Below are positions 1 to 8,271 of a stretch of DNA of 40,609 bases, piece by piece. Each line of letters opens with the position of its first letter. Position 1 is the first letter of the stretch. Position numbers and translations under genes: made by a program. The DNA lies in contig SVPN01000016.1 of assembly GCA_015065805.1 (NCBI GenBank), forward strand, positions 1-40,609, in the 5' to 3' direction. This stretch comes from Oscillospiraceae bacterium (GTDB taxonomy: Bacteria > Bacillota > Clostridia > Oscillospirales > Acutalibacteraceae). The notes beneath the pieces are model-generated. The model was not told the DNA's origin and did no database searches. It saw only the letters and a list, made by a program, of their open reading frames with translations.

Positions 1-47
1 ATAATTCTCCGCTAAGGACAACTCCCATTTCGCCGCTTTTCTTTTAC

Positions 48-100
48 CCTCTCCGTCACTCGCTTGCGCTCGTGCCACCTCTCCCGGGGGGAGAGGCAAG
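48..100 (-). repeat. Dispersed palindromic intergenic repeat, copy A
   Basis: Read on the minus strand this stretch starts CTTGCCTCTCCC, turns over a short loop into GGGAGAGGTGG, and ends with GACGGAGAGGG. The 8-bp arms CCTCTCCC (78-85) and GGGAGAGG (89-96) pair. The same plan (CTTGCCTC, GGGAGGTGG, a variable hairpin, GACGGAGGG) recurs at 30810-30871 on the other strand, so I call it a dispersed repeat rather than a terminator. There is no clean T-run after it in either direction. It lies downstream of the ArsR-type gene. Confidence 0.5.
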
Positions 101-143
101 ATGGTTTGTGCAATTGTTCCTTAACGCCACAGCTTTTTCTATC

Positions 144-1178
144 TTATACCTCAAAATGTTCCTTGCTGTTGAACTTATCGAACACGATGGGAGCACGGTC
201 GAAGAATTCGCGGTTGAGCGAATAGTAAATCGTGCGGCCTTCGTTGCGGGCAAGCAGCATTCCCGCCTGCATCAGCATCTCGAGGTGATAGTGCGTAGCG
301 GTCATCGACAGGTCTAACCGGCGAAGCAGCTGTTGTGCGGTGATCTCCTGCTCCACCAAAAGCAGCTGCAGGATCGTCACACGCTTTTCCTCGCTGAGTG
401 CCTTGCCGATCTTCACGATATCGGGCTGGATCGCTTCGCTGATGAGCATTGCCATTCGCGCGGTGTACTCCGAACCGAGGATGATGATCGGATGTGTCCC
501 CGCCACATAGCGCACCGCATTTTTGCCCACCAGCATCACGCTGAACGTCATATCCCGCGTCGCTTCCCCGCCTGCAATGCCGTGACATTTTTCCATATAC
601 CCCGCAATGTCGGCAGGCTTGATCGACTTTTTTGCCGCCTCCAACTGTGCACGGTTGGCTTTATAATACGCCTCCATCTCCGCTTCACAGCGGGTGAGTG
701 ACGCAAACAGGGCATCGTAATACGGCTGAGGATCGATCATCATCGCCAGCATATGAAATTTCACAAGCGGCGAGGAGGGCAACGTATTGATCGCATTTTT
801 GATCGCTGTCAGCTCGGTCAATTCACCGTATGCCTCCGTCGGCAGATAAAAGGCGCGTACTTTTTGCACCATCGTCTGTGCGTCGGGCAGGCACGCTTTC
901 ACGGCGTCCAGCGAAAACTCCTGTGTCGCGATCATATGTCCGTACAGCACCGAAAACGAGAAGGAGCGGTTATCCGCCACTTCAAAAAACGGGCAAAGCT
1001 CATCCGCAGGGGGTGTGAAACGCGTCAAACAATCGCGGAAAAACCGCATATCCGCCGCACGCTTTTTGGGGTTGATAAAGTTTTCCAGCTTTTCCGCGAG
1101 ATCGATGTTGAAGTAGAGCATCTGGGTGAACAATACATCCGAATACAAGCCGGGTTCCAAACGATAGGTCATCGTCAT
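144..1178 (-). CDS. ArsR-family (winged helix) transcriptional regulator with long N-terminal domain
   Basis: 344 residues. The C-terminal ~90 residues form an ArsR-type winged helix: 'KALSEEKRVTILQLLL', then 'EITAQQLLRRLDLSMTATHYH' as helix-turn-helix and 'ARNEGRTIYYSLN' as the wing. The first ~245 residues are an uncharacterised helical domain, as in long Bacillota ArsR proteins, so the metal sites of small SmtB/CzrA sensors cannot be assumed. I start at ATG 1178, about 10 nt after GGAG; the GTG at 1187 in the same frame sits directly on the ribosome site. It is the last gene of the zinc-transporter/esterase operon, 5 nt after the esterase stop. Autoregulation of the operon is possible but not shown. 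Ligand unknown. Confidence 0.8.
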   Translation of the reverse strand: MTMTYRLEPGLYSDVLFTQMLYFNIDLAEKLENFINPKKRAADMRFFRDCLTRFTPPADELCPFFEVADNRSFSFSVLYGHMIATQEFSLDAVKACLPDAQTMVQKVRAFYLPTEAYGELTELTAIKNAINTLPSSPLVKFHMLAMMIDPQPYYDALFASLTRCEAEMEAYYKANRAQLEAAKKSIKPADIAGYMEKCHGIAGGEATRDMTFSVMLVGKNAVRYVAGTHPIIILGSEYTARMAMLISEAIQPDIVKIGKALSEEKRVTILQLLLVEQEITAQQLLRRLDLSMTATHYHLEMLMQAGMLLARNEGRTIYYSLNREFFDRAPIVFDKFNSKEHFEV

Positions 1179-1183
1179 TATGT

Positions 1184-2629
1184 TCACTCTCCTTTTTCCT
1201 CCGTCTTATCTGCCTGCTCAGGCAAGGTGTCAGGGGTTTCTTTTGCATCCTGAGGACGTGCATTGCGTTTGTGCACCACGATAAACACGGTCAGCACCAC
1301 CGCAATGCCGATCAGCACGGCACCCGCGATGACCGCTGTCTGCATAACCTGTTGCTTGAGCGACGCATAAACGGTCGTCATCGTGCCCGAAACCTCCGCT
1401 TCGGACGCGACAAAGGCGGTCAGCTCGGTGCGCGCAAGCGCATCATCCGCATTCGGAACAAATGCCGCCCACTTGAGAAGCGATTCCATCTCCTCTGCCG
1501 TGGCATACTGCTCGGTGTAATCTTCGGGGAGTACGTTGGTCTTGAGGAATCCGACGAGCGTTTCGGCTGCCGCTGCGTGCTGAGCTTCGTCGGGATGTCC
1601 CGCACCGCCGCTCATACCCGTGGGCAGGATGCAGAAATAATACCCCGCCTCAGCACCGCCGAGCTCTTCCACCATCTCCGTGATGCCCTTTTTGAAGGTG
1701 ATGCCCATCATACCCGTTGCCCACACGATCTTGGCATCGGGGTTTCTCGTCTTTACGATCTGTGTCAGATTCTTCATTCCCTCCAGCACCTTCGCTTCGG
1801 AAACACCCTTGTTTTTGCGGGCACCGTTATCGTTGGTACCGAGGTTGATCACCACAATATCCGCCGTGCGGGCAAAGCTCCACTCTGCCTGTCGGTTGTG
1901 ATGAAATGCGGTGTATTCATACATATCCTGCATATTCACGCCGTCGCCGTTCCAGCCGACCTGTGCGCCGTAGCCGCTCGTACAGCACACCTGAATGTCC
2001 ATACCGAGCTCGCGCGCGGTCAGATAGGCATAGCTCTTGGTACCTGCCTGACGCGAGGGATGGTCAACGGGATCACCCTTGTCCGCGTAGGAAAACGGAT
2101 AGGCACCGTAGCCCGTCGTAATGGAGTCACCGACAAATTCGATCAGCATCGGTGCATCCGCAAGCGGCGTCATCGTGCCGTTGAGGGTGATGTTCAAGAA
2201 CTCACACTGCGCATTGATCTCCTCGGTCTCGCGCAGGATCTCGATGCGGTGCAATCCGGGCTCCAGATCCTCTGCCACCGTCAGTGTTTCGATCACGGTA
2301 CGTCCTTTGATGCGGTGATCAAGCTCAATGCGCTTGTGGATCACACCGTCCACATACACAATGAAATACTGTGCATCAAACAGCGTTTTTGAGCCCTTTA
2401 TTGTCAGATCGATGTTGCCCGAGCAATCGCTGTAAAAGGCGATGCCCGAAGCGGTCGTGTGCGGCACGATCCCCGTGTCGTTCACGTCCGTGCGACCGAT
2501 CAGCTTGACGCTGTCGGCATACTCGGCAAAGGAATAGGTCGTGCGATCCTCCTGTGCCGATACCGCCGTCGGGACAGACAAAAGAAGCAACAGCAACATT
2601 GCCGTCACCAGAGCTGAAATGCGTTTCAT
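1184..2629 (-). CDS. Membrane-anchored SGNH/GDSL hydrolase, CE2-like acetyl esterase
   Basis: 481 residues: signal peptide (1-25, Leu-rich core ending AVSA), a beta-rich jelly-roll-like region (about 30-155), then an SGNH hydrolase domain. Visible motifs are GDSIT (nucleophile Ser169), GTND (264-267) and GHPDEAQH (His345). N-terminal jelly roll plus SGNH domain with a Ser-His pair is the layout of carbohydrate esterase family 2, which removes acetyl groups from xylan or mannan. A membrane helix (about 432-453) and a short charged tail near the C-terminus suggest it is held on the outer face of the membrane. The ribosome site AAGGAGG lies 7-8 nt before ATG 2629, and the gene starts 12 nt after znuB. 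Substrate is inferred; a mannan role would fit the GH26 gene at 31 kb. Confidence 0.78.
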   Translation of the reverse strand: MKRISALVTAMLLLLLLSVPTAVSAQEDRTTYSFAEYADSVKLIGRTDVNDTGIVPHTTASGIAFYSDCSGNIDLTIKGSKTLFDAQYFIVYVDGVIHKRIELDHRIKGRTVIETLTVAEDLEPGLHRIEILRETEEINAQCEFLNITLNGTMTPLADAPMLIEFVGDSITTGYGAYPFSYADKGDPVDHPSRQAGTKSYAYLTARELGMDIQVCCTSGYGAQVGWNGDGVNMQDMYEYTAFHHNRQAEWSFARTADIVVINLGTNDNGARKNKGVSEAKVLEGMKNLTQIVKTRNPDAKIVWATGMMGITFKKGITEMVEELGGAEAGYYFCILPTGMSGGAGHPDEAQHAAAAETLVGFLKTNVLPEDYTEQYATAEEMESLLKWAAFVPNADDALARTELTAFVASEAEVSGTMTTVYASLKQQVMQTAVIAGAVLIGIAVVLTVFIVVHKRNARPQDAKETPDTLPEQADKTEEKGE

Positions 2630-2641
2630 AACGTGACCTCC

Positions 2642-3448
2642 TTATTGTTGTTTGGAAAGCAACAGCGTTCCGAAAAAGACCGCCGCCGCACAAAGCACGA
2701 TCATCGGGCCGGTTGCCACCGCGTTGTAGAACGACAGCACCAATCCGAGCACACCTGCAAATACGCCGAAAATCAGGGACAGCACGTGATAACTGCGCAT
2801 CGAACGCGCCACATTGCGCGCCGCCGCCGCAGGCAACACTAACATCGCGTTGATGATCAGCAGACCGACAAGACGGATGGCGATCATCACGATGACTGCC
2901 ACCATCACGACAAACAGATTGTCAAACAGCTTCACGGCGATGCCGTGCGTTTTCGCCAGGGTCGGGCTGATGCTGACCGCCAAGAAGCGGTTGAAGCATA
3001 CGACCCACAGCACCGCCGTCACCGCCAACGCCGCCGCTAAGACCCACAGCTGAGAGGCGGTGATGTTCAGAATGTCGCCGATGAGCAGACTCTGATAATT
3101 CCGAAAACTGCCGCCGCGTGACAGCAACACCAGACCAAGTGCCACGCCGCACGCCGAAAACACACCGATGACGGTGTCGGTTCCCGCCGCGCGCGATTGC
3201 CGCACACGGTTCATACACAGTGCAAACACCACCGCAAACGCGATCATCGGCAACGAATACTCACTCATTCCGAGAAGAACACCGAGTCCGACGCCCGTCA
3301 GTGCCGAATGCCCCAGAGCGTCCGAGAAAAACGACATCCCGTTGTTGACCACCATCGTGCCGAGGATCGAAAACAGCGGCATTATCAGCAACACCGCCGC
3401 AAATGCCTGACGCATAAAGGCATAGTCCCAAAAGGACAACCATTCCAT
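2642..3448 (-). CDS. znuB: Zinc/manganese-type ABC transporter permease
   Basis: About 268 residues with eight or so hydrophobic helices, typical of ABC-3 family permeases (ZnuB, AdcB, MntB). Family-like segments are 'FSDALGHSALTGVGLG' near the N-terminus and 'IRLVGLLIINAMLVLPAAAA' in the C-terminal half. It forms the membrane channel for a divalent metal, energised by the ATPase encoded just upstream and fed by the binding protein. The start ATG at 3448 shares bases with the TGA of the ATPase gene (TGATG). A GTG three bases earlier (3451) is an alternative with slightly better spacing to AAAGGAGG. The metal (Zn or Mn) cannot be decided from the permease. Confidence 0.88.
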   Translation of the reverse strand: MEWLSFWDYAFMRQAFAAVLLIMPLFSILGTMVVNNGMSFFSDALGHSALTGVGLGVLLGMSEYSLPMIAFAVVFALCMNRVRQSRAAGTDTVIGVFSACGVALGLVLLSRGGSFRNYQSLLIGDILNITASQLWVLAAALAVTAVLWVVCFNRFLAVSISPTLAKTHGIAVKLFDNLFVVMVAVIVMIAIRLVGLLIINAMLVLPAAAARNVARSMRSYHVLSLIFGVFAGVLGLVLSFYNAVATGPMIVLCAAAVFFGTLLLSKQQ

Positions 3449-4203
3449 CACGCCTGCGCCTCCTTTCGTGCCTGCACGGGAAAGGCCGATGCAAACGCCT
3501 GCGTTGCAAACACCTCATCGGGTCTGCCGCTTGCCGCCACCGTGCCGTTTTCCAACAGCACCACACGGTCGGCATATTCCCTCACAAAGGTGAGGTCGTG
3601 CGAGATGAGCACGGTGAGCATATCCTGCGCGCGCAACGAATCCATCAGCTCGTAAAACGACAGCAAGCCCTCATTATCCACACCCGACACGGGCTCATCC
3701 AACAGCACCATATCGGGTTTGTTCCACGTTGCCAGCGACAGCAGCACCCGTTGCAGCTCACCGCCCGATAATTCGCCGACACGTTTATTCAGCAGATTGT
3801 CCGCACCGAATACGGCAAGATGGGCTTTGAGTGCCTCCAGAGTCTTTTTTCGCCGCGGGAGGAACACGGGAAGCCACGAGGTGTAGCAAAGAAGCATATC
3901 CTTCACCGATGTCGGTGAGGAGCGGTCGATGCTCAGAGACTGCGGCACATATCCGCAACGCGGCTTGTGCGGAGTCGGTTCTCCGCCGTGACCGCTGAAG
4001 GTAATGGTGCCGCTGTAAGGCAATTCTCCGACAAGAGCCTTCATCAGGGTGGATTTGCCCGCGCCGTTGCGTCCGATGACAACCGTCAGCTCGCCGCAAT
4101 GGGCGTGAAGCGCGATATCTCTGAGAATGGGTCTGCCGTCAATGGCAACCGACAGATTCTCGATCTGAAGGCAGTGCAGACCGCACGCGTGTTTATGATT
4201 CAT
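3448..4203 (-). CDS. znuC: Zinc/manganese-type ABC transporter ATP-binding protein
   Basis: 251 residues of a standard ABC ATPase: Walker A GRNGAGKST, signature LSGGELQR, Walker B MVLLDEP and the switch histidine in 'VLISHDLTF'. A Cys/His-containing N-terminal tail ('NHKHACGLHC') precedes the domain and may be only a tail. I choose ATG 4203, 6 nt after GGGAGGA and overlapping the TGA of the binding-protein gene by 4 bp (ATGA). The in-frame TTG at 4218 lies upstream of that ribosome site. It powers uptake through the ZnuB-like permease. The order binding protein, ATPase, permease with overlapping ends points to one translationally coupled operon. Confidence 0.9.
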   Translation of the reverse strand: MNHKHACGLHCLQIENLSVAIDGRPILRDIALHAHCGELTVVIGRNGAGKSTLMKALVGELPYSGTITFSGHGGEPTPHKPRCGYVPQSLSIDRSSPTSVKDMLLCYTSWLPVFLPRRKKTLEALKAHLAVFGADNLLNKRVGELSGGELQRVLLSLATWNKPDMVLLDEPVSGVDNEGLLSFYELMDSLRAQDMLTVLISHDLTFVREYADRVVLLENGTVAASGRPDEVFATQAFASAFPVQARKEAQA

Positions 4204-5165
4204 ATGCCGTCCTCCCAAGCCTCACAAAGGGCTGTCATCGCGGTGATCCAGTGATCGGCCGCACCGTCACCCGTCACGCAGGTATCCACCGTGATCACCG
4301 CACTGCGTTCGGGAAGCGCCTGCAGATCGGCATAGTCCTGCTGACTATATTGCGAATCGCACAAAAACAGCGCAAACGGTACCCCTTTAAGCGCATCCTC
4401 CGCCTCGGAAACGGTTGCCGCCGACACGGTATTTTCTTCCCCGAGATTCAGTGCCGCCGCTACCGACAGCGACAGATCCTCCGCCAGATACGCCAGCGAA
4501 TCGTGCATCAGCACTGTCGGCACCGAAGCAACCGCCGTTGCCGCCGACTGCAAGCGGGCGTCGATGGCATCGATCTGCGCAAGGTAGCGCGCGGCGTTTT
4601 GCTCATATTGTTGCGCGTGAGCGGGATCCGCCTTTTTCAAGCCGTCACACAGCGTCCGGATCTGTTGGCGGTAACGCCTCGGCGATACCCACAGATGATC
4701 GTTGACCGCCGCGGCTTCGGCTTCCTCCCCGTGCGCGTGACCGTGCTCCTCCTCATCGTGGGAATGCACGTGACCGCTTTCTAAAAGCGGGATCCCCTGC
4801 GACAGTGTGATCACGACCGGCGGCGCGTGATGCGCAAGCACCGCCTCTAAAAACGGTTCGGCACCCGCCCCGTTCATCACAAAGATATCGGCGCTGTCCA
4901 TCACCACACGGTCCAACGGGGACATCTGGTAATCGTGCAGGCATCCGAACTGCCCGTCCACCATATTGACGACTTCCACGCCGTCCACGCCGTTTGCCAC
5001 GTTTTGCGCGGCAATATACACGGGATAAAAGCTGGTCACGATGCGCACCCCCGCCCGTCTGACGGTATGCGGTGCCGCCGTCAGGGCGGTGATGCCCGCA
5101 CCGATAAGCGCGATCGCACACAGCATCGCCGTGATTTTTATGTAAAGAGATCGTCCCATAGCCAC
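4200..5165 (-). CDS. znuA: Metal ABC transporter substrate-binding protein, ZnuA-like
   Basis: 321 residues of the cluster A-I metal-binding family. A hydrophobic N-terminal export or anchor segment (8-30) lacks a lipobox cysteine. Expected metal ligands are visible: His77 in 'CLHDYQMSPLD', His157 in 'NDHLWVSP' and His221 in 'MHDSLAYLAEDL'. Between the first two lies a His/Glu-rich loop (about 131-147, 'HVHSHDEEEHGHAHGEE'), the hallmark of zinc-type members. GTG 5165 is 6 nt after AGGA; ATG 5159 is the alternative, 12 nt after it. The protein captures zinc outside the cell for the ZnuBC-like transporter. It is the first gene of the minus-strand operon and divergent from the alcohol dehydrogenase. 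Zinc over manganese is inferred from the His loop. Confidence 0.9.
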   Translation of the reverse strand: MAMGRSLYIKITAMLCAIALIGAGITALTAAPHTVRRAGVRIVTSFYPVYIAAQNVANGVDGVEVVNMVDGQFGCLHDYQMSPLDRVVMDSADIFVMNGAGAEPFLEAVLAHHAPPVVITLSQGIPLLESGHVHSHDEEEHGHAHGEEAEAAAVNDHLWVSPRRYRQQIRTLCDGLKKADPAHAQQYEQNAARYLAQIDAIDARLQSAATAVASVPTVLMHDSLAYLAEDLSLSVAAALNLGEENTVSAATVSEAEDALKGVPFALFLCDSQYSQQDYADLQALPERSAVITVDTCVTGDGAADHWITAMTALCEAWEDGI

Positions 5166-5198
5166 TTACTTTCCTATAAATATATTATCTTAACTTCT

Positions 5199-5227
5199 AT
5201 TTTACATTACCTATGTTTAAAAATCAA
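5199..5227 (-). promoter_or_regulatory. Sigma-A-type promoter of the znu operon
   Basis: On the minus strand TTGATT (5222-5227) and TAAAAT (5199-5204) are 17 nt apart and point at znuA about 35 nt downstream. The surrounding DNA is very AT-rich. I could not find a convincing Zur-type (TCGTAAT...ATTACGA) or AdcR-type (TTAAC..GTTAA) palindrome. Confidence 0.6.
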
Positions 5228-5264
5228 GTATATTCGCAAATCTATCCGTGTTTCCCTGCACCTC

Positions 5265-5292
5265 TTGCCTTTTTTGCCCGTTATGGTATACT
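5265..5292 (+). promoter_or_regulatory. Promoter of the alcohol dehydrogenase gene
   Basis: TTGCCT (5265-5270) and TATACT (5287-5292) are separated by 16 nt. The start codon follows at 5326 with GAGGAG at 5314-5319. It is back-to-back with the znu promoter. Confidence 0.6.
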
Positions 5293-5325
5293 TAAATTAC
5301 ATTCTGAAGAAACGAGGAGATCCCT

Positions 5326-6426
5326 ATGACACCGACTGCTTTTTATATGCCCGTGCGCCTTATCCGTGAAGAAGGTGCTCTCGCCCGCGTCGGAGAGTTA
5401 GCGGCGGGCTACGGCAAACGCTGTCTGATTATGACAAGTGCATCTGCCGCCGAGAAGAGCCGTGCGCTGTATGATGCCTTGGCAAGTATGAAAGCCGCCA
5501 AGGTGGAAGCTACCGTATATCCGCTGATCGGTGCCAACCCCACCCTTGCGCAATGTCGCGCCGCTGTGGATGCCTTCAGGGCCGCGGGGGCTTACAGTAT
5601 CCTTGCCATCGGCGGCGGCTCGGTGATGGATGCCGCCAAGGCGACCGCGTGGCTTGCCGCCAACAGCGCACACGACACCGAAGGACTGTTTGCCGCCGCG
5701 TTTCGCCGTGAGCGGTTTCCGCTGATGCTGTGCGGCACGACCGCAGGAACGGGAAGCGAGGTCTCCGCTGTGGCGGTCATCACCGACGATAACGGCAAAA
5801 AGCGCAGTATCAAGCACAAAAACTGCTACGCGGACTACGTGCTTGCCGATCCGCGCTACACCGATTCGATGCCGCGCAGTGTCACGGTCTCCACAGCACT
5901 GGATGCACTTGCGCACGCGGTGGAGGGCTATCTCAACCCCGCCTGCGACGAGATCAGCACGATGTTTGCCGAAAAGGCGCTCCCGCTTCTGGCGCAGGGG
6001 CTTTTGTATCTGTGCGACAACGACCTGCCCGACCGCGATTGGCGGGACAAGCTGTTCGATGCCTCCTTATATGCGGGATTTGTGCTCAACGCGTGCGGCA
6101 CCGCCTTTCCTCACCCTATGGGCTATGTGCTGACCGAAGAGCACGGCATTCCCCACGGTCAGGCGTGCGCGGTGTTTATGGAGGAGCTGATCCGTTGCGC
6201 CGCACAGGCAACGCCCGAGCGCACCGCGCGCTTATTTGCACTTTGCGGCGGCGAAGAGGTGTTGATGCGCATTCTGAACACGCTGGTTGACGTAGATGTG
6301 CATATGACCGATGCCCAGCTGGATGCCTGCAAGGAGCGCTTTGCCGAACTGCCGCATTTCGCCCGCGTTCCCGGAGGCTTCGACGGCGAGCGTGCCGATG
6401 CCCTTTGCCGCCGTTTATTTGGTTAA
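5326..6426 (+). CDS. Iron-containing (group III) alcohol dehydrogenase
   Basis: 366 residues. The N-terminal dinucleotide-binding half carries GGGSVMDAAKA (about 96-106) and TTAGTGSE (138-145). The C-terminal helical half carries the metal ligands of the family: Asp193 and His197 in 'ALDALAHAVEGY', His263 in 'AFPHPMGY' and His277 in 'HGIPHGQA'. Such enzymes interconvert aldehydes or ketones and alcohols with NAD(P)H, here probably in fermentative redox balancing. The substrate cannot be told, and glycerol or butanol dehydrogenase-like relatives are equally possible. It is a single gene with its own promoter; the DegV gene that follows has a separate promoter. Start ATG 5326 lies 6 nt after GAGGAG. 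Confidence 0.88.
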   Translation: MTPTAFYMPVRLIREEGALARVGELAAGYGKRCLIMTSASAAEKSRALYDALASMKAAKVEATVYPLIGANPTLAQCRAAVDAFRAAGAYSILAIGGGSVMDAAKATAWLAANSAHDTEGLFAAAFRRERFPLMLCGTTAGTGSEVSAVAVITDDNGKKRSIKHKNCYADYVLADPRYTDSMPRSVTVSTALDALAHAVEGYLNPACDEISTMFAEKALPLLAQGLLYLCDNDLPDRDWRDKLFDASLYAGFVLNACGTAFPHPMGYVLTEEHGIPHGQACAVFMEELIRCAAQATPERTARLFALCGGEEVLMRILNTLVDVDVHMTDAQLDACKERFAELPHFARVPGGFDGERADALCRRLFG

Positions 6427-6441
6427 AAATTCCGTTTCCTC

Positions 6442-6470
6442 TTGACAGATGCCTTAAAACGTTGTAATAT
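6442..6470 (+). promoter_or_regulatory. Strong promoter of the degV gene
   Basis: TTGACA (6442-6447), 17-nt spacer, TAATAT (6465-6470). The ribosome site GGAGG (6516-6520) precedes ATG 6530. The leader is about 50 nt with no obvious structure. Confidence 0.8.
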
Positions 6471-6529
6471 AGTATTGAAAACCAGTTCATCAGTTTTGCT
6501 TTACATTTTATCCTCGGAGGTATCGTCTT

Positions 6530-7399
6530 ATGTCCTACATCATCACTACGGAATCCACCTGTGATCTGCCGTATTCGTACTATACCGAGCGCAACATCGT
6601 GTGCATCGGTCTGGCATTTGTCATTGACGGCAAAGAATATATCGAAGGTCCTGACCAGGAGATACCGCTCAACGACGTATATACCCGTATGCGCAACAAA
6701 GAGCGTTGCACGACCAACCAGGCGAATGCCTTCCGCTTCCGTGAGCTGTTCGAGCCGTATCTGAAGGACGGCAAGGACATTCTGCACATCGGCTTTTCGA
6801 GCGGCCTGTCGGGCACCTACGCTTCGGCGGTGCAGGCAGCAAAGGAGCTTGCCGAGGAATATCCCGAGCGCCGTATTCACATCGTGGACTCGTTGTGCGC
6901 TTCACTCGGTCAGGGAATGCTTGTCCATTTTGCGGCAAACAACCGCGACAACGGTATGACGCTGGAGGACAACACCGCGTGGGTGGAAAACAATAAGCTC
7001 CACCTTTGCCACTGGTTCACGGTGGACGACCTTATGTTCCTGCATCGCGGCGGCCGTGTGGCAAAAACCACCGCTGTTGTCGGATCGCTCCTCGGCATCA
7101 AGCCCGTGCTTCACGTGGACAACGAAGGACACCTCATCAACGTCGGCAAGGTGCGCGGGCGCGATGCCTCGCTCAAAGAGCTTGTCAAGCATATGAAGGC
7201 AACGATGACCGAAGATCCCGCCACTGCCACCGTTTTCATCAGTCACGGTGACTGCGAGGAGGAAGCAAAGAAGACCGCCGCTTATGTCAAAGAGATGACG
7301 GGCGCCGATGTGCAGATCATCAACTGCCTGGGCTCCGTGATCGGCTCACACTCCGGTCCCGGCACGATAGCTGTGTTCTTCCTCGGAACCGAACGATAA
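6530..7399 (+). CDS. DegV family (FakB-type) fatty-acid-binding protein
   Basis: 289 residues with the two-domain DegV fold. Motifs: 'TTNQ' (about 61-64) in the ligand pocket, 'SSGLSGTY' (90-97), the 'FLHRGGRV' element and the C-terminal 'IGSHSGPGT' loop. DegV/FakB proteins bind a single fatty acid and, in many Bacillota, present it to the kinase FakA, which makes acyl-phosphate for phospholipid synthesis or for recycling exogenous fatty acids. No fakA is in this window, so the partner would lie elsewhere. It is monocistronic, with a consensus promoter upstream and a strong bidirectional terminator directly after the stop. Family is certain; ligand specificity is not visible. Confidence 0.9.
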   Translation: MSYIITTESTCDLPYSYYTERNIVCIGLAFVIDGKEYIEGPDQEIPLNDVYTRMRNKERCTTNQANAFRFRELFEPYLKDGKDILHIGFSSGLSGTYASAVQAAKELAEEYPERRIHIVDSLCASLGQGMLVHFAANNRDNGMTLEDNTAWVENNKLHLCHWFTVDDLMFLHRGGRVAKTTAVVGSLLGIKPVLHVDNEGHLINVGKVRGRDASLKELVKHMKATMTEDPATATVFISHGDCEEEAKKTAAYVKEMTGADVQIINCLGSVIGSHSGPGTIAVFFLGTER

Positions 7400-7410
7400 C
7401 GCAAAAAGAA

Positions 7411-7449
7411 AAAAATCTCCCGATGTTTTCAAAACATCGGGAGATTTTT
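7411..7449. terminator. Bidirectional intrinsic terminator between degV and folK
   Basis: Perfect 19-bp inverted repeat centred on C7430 (AAAAATCTCCCGATGTTTT and its complement). A-runs on the left and T-runs on the right let it end both the plus-strand degV transcript and the minus-strand folK transcript. Confidence 0.9.
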
Positions 7450-7453
7450 GCAT

Positions 7454-7909
7454 TCATAGCTCTGTGTGGGTTGCCATCGCCTCGCGCAGGTCATAGCCGT
7501 ATACCACCCCATCGGGGTACAGATCGGCAAGCGGCACAAGCACAAACGCCCGTTCGTGCATCCGCGGATGCGGAACGGTCAGCTCCTCACTGTCGCTTTC
7601 GAACCCTTCGCACAGCAATACATCGATATCCAGCACGCGCGGCGCGTTTCGGAATGTGCGCACACGCCCCACCGTTGCCTCAATTCCGAGGCACGCACCG
7701 AGCACCGCCTGCGGGGATAAGCCCGTTTCGATCTCCGCCACGCAATTGAGAAAATCGGGCTGGTCAAGATAGCCGACGGGAGTCGTGCGATAACGCTCGC
7801 TTTCACGCAGTACCGCCGTTTTCGGCAGATGGGACAACGCCTCGATCGCCGCATCCAGATGCGCGTTCATATCACCGATGTTGCCGCCCAGTCCCAAAAG
7901 CACTCTCAT
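7454..7909 (-). CDS. folK: 2-amino-4-hydroxy-6-hydroxymethyldihydropteridine diphosphokinase (HPPK)
   Basis: 151 residues, the normal length for HPPK. Motifs: N-terminal 'LGLGGNIG', 'FLNCVAEIET', the catalytic stretch 'GRVRTFRNAPRVLDIDVLL' and 'VPHPRMHERAFVLVPLADL'. The enzyme transfers pyrophosphate from ATP to 6-hydroxymethyl-dihydropterin, the step before dihydropteroate synthase in folate synthesis. ATG 7909 overlaps the stop of folB by 4 bp (ATGA), so the two steps are translationally coupled. The reading frame stays open upstream of this ATG only inside folB and shows no HPPK-like sequence there. The bidirectional terminator follows 5 nt after the stop. folE and folP are not in the window. 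Confidence 0.93.
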   Translation of the reverse strand: MRVLLGLGGNIGDMNAHLDAAIEALSHLPKTAVLRESERYRTTPVGYLDQPDFLNCVAEIETGLSPQAVLGACLGIEATVGRVRTFRNAPRVLDIDVLLCEGFESDSEELTVPHPRMHERAFVLVPLADLYPDGVVYGYDLREAMATHTEL

Positions 7910-8268
7910 ACCGCACGTCTCCTGGCGATCGAAACCGCCATATAGTCGAAATCCGCCCCGACGGGTGCGCGCGGCTTTTTGAGCGTCACGGTGACCTCCT
8001 GTGCGGGAAATGCCGCTAAGATCGCCTGTGCCACACGCTCGGCGGCACGCTCGATGAGATCGTTTTTCTCGGCAAGCATCGTCGCGATCACGCATTTGGT
8101 GACATCCGAATAATTGATCGCGTCGTCGATGCAGTCACTCTCACACGCCGTTTTCATATCCGCCTTCACATCGATGTCCAGCACAAAGGGCTGACCCTTG
8201 CGCTTTTCCTCTTCCTTTACGCCGTGATAGGCATACACCCGCAGTCCGCGGATCATAATGGTATCCAT
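7906..8268 (-). CDS. folB: Dihydroneopterin aldolase
   Basis: 120 residues, typical length. 'MIRGLRVYAYHGVKEEEKRKGQPF' carries the conserved Tyr-His-Gly and Glu of the active site; 'NYSDV' and a C-terminal 'VTLKKPRAPVGADFDYMAVSIAR' with the catalytic Lys complete the family signature. It converts 7,8-dihydroneopterin to 6-hydroxymethyl-dihydropterin plus glycolaldehyde, giving the substrate of the FolK encoded next. ATG 8268 lies 3 nt after the stop of the CotH-like gene, and its AAGGAG ribosome site lies inside that gene's last codons, so folB is probably co-transcribed with it. Confidence 0.93.
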   Translation of the reverse strand: MDTIMIRGLRVYAYHGVKEEEKRKGQPFVLDIDVKADMKTACESDCIDDAINYSDVTKCVIATMLAEKNDLIERAAERVAQAILAAFPAQEVTVTLKKPRAPVGADFDYMAVSIARRRAV

Positions 8269-8271
8269 AGA

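Noticed and set aside
5166..5325. Zur or AdcR operator between znuA and the dehydrogenase
   Set aside because: A TTAAC half-site and AT-rich stretches are present, but no full palindrome of either type could be built.
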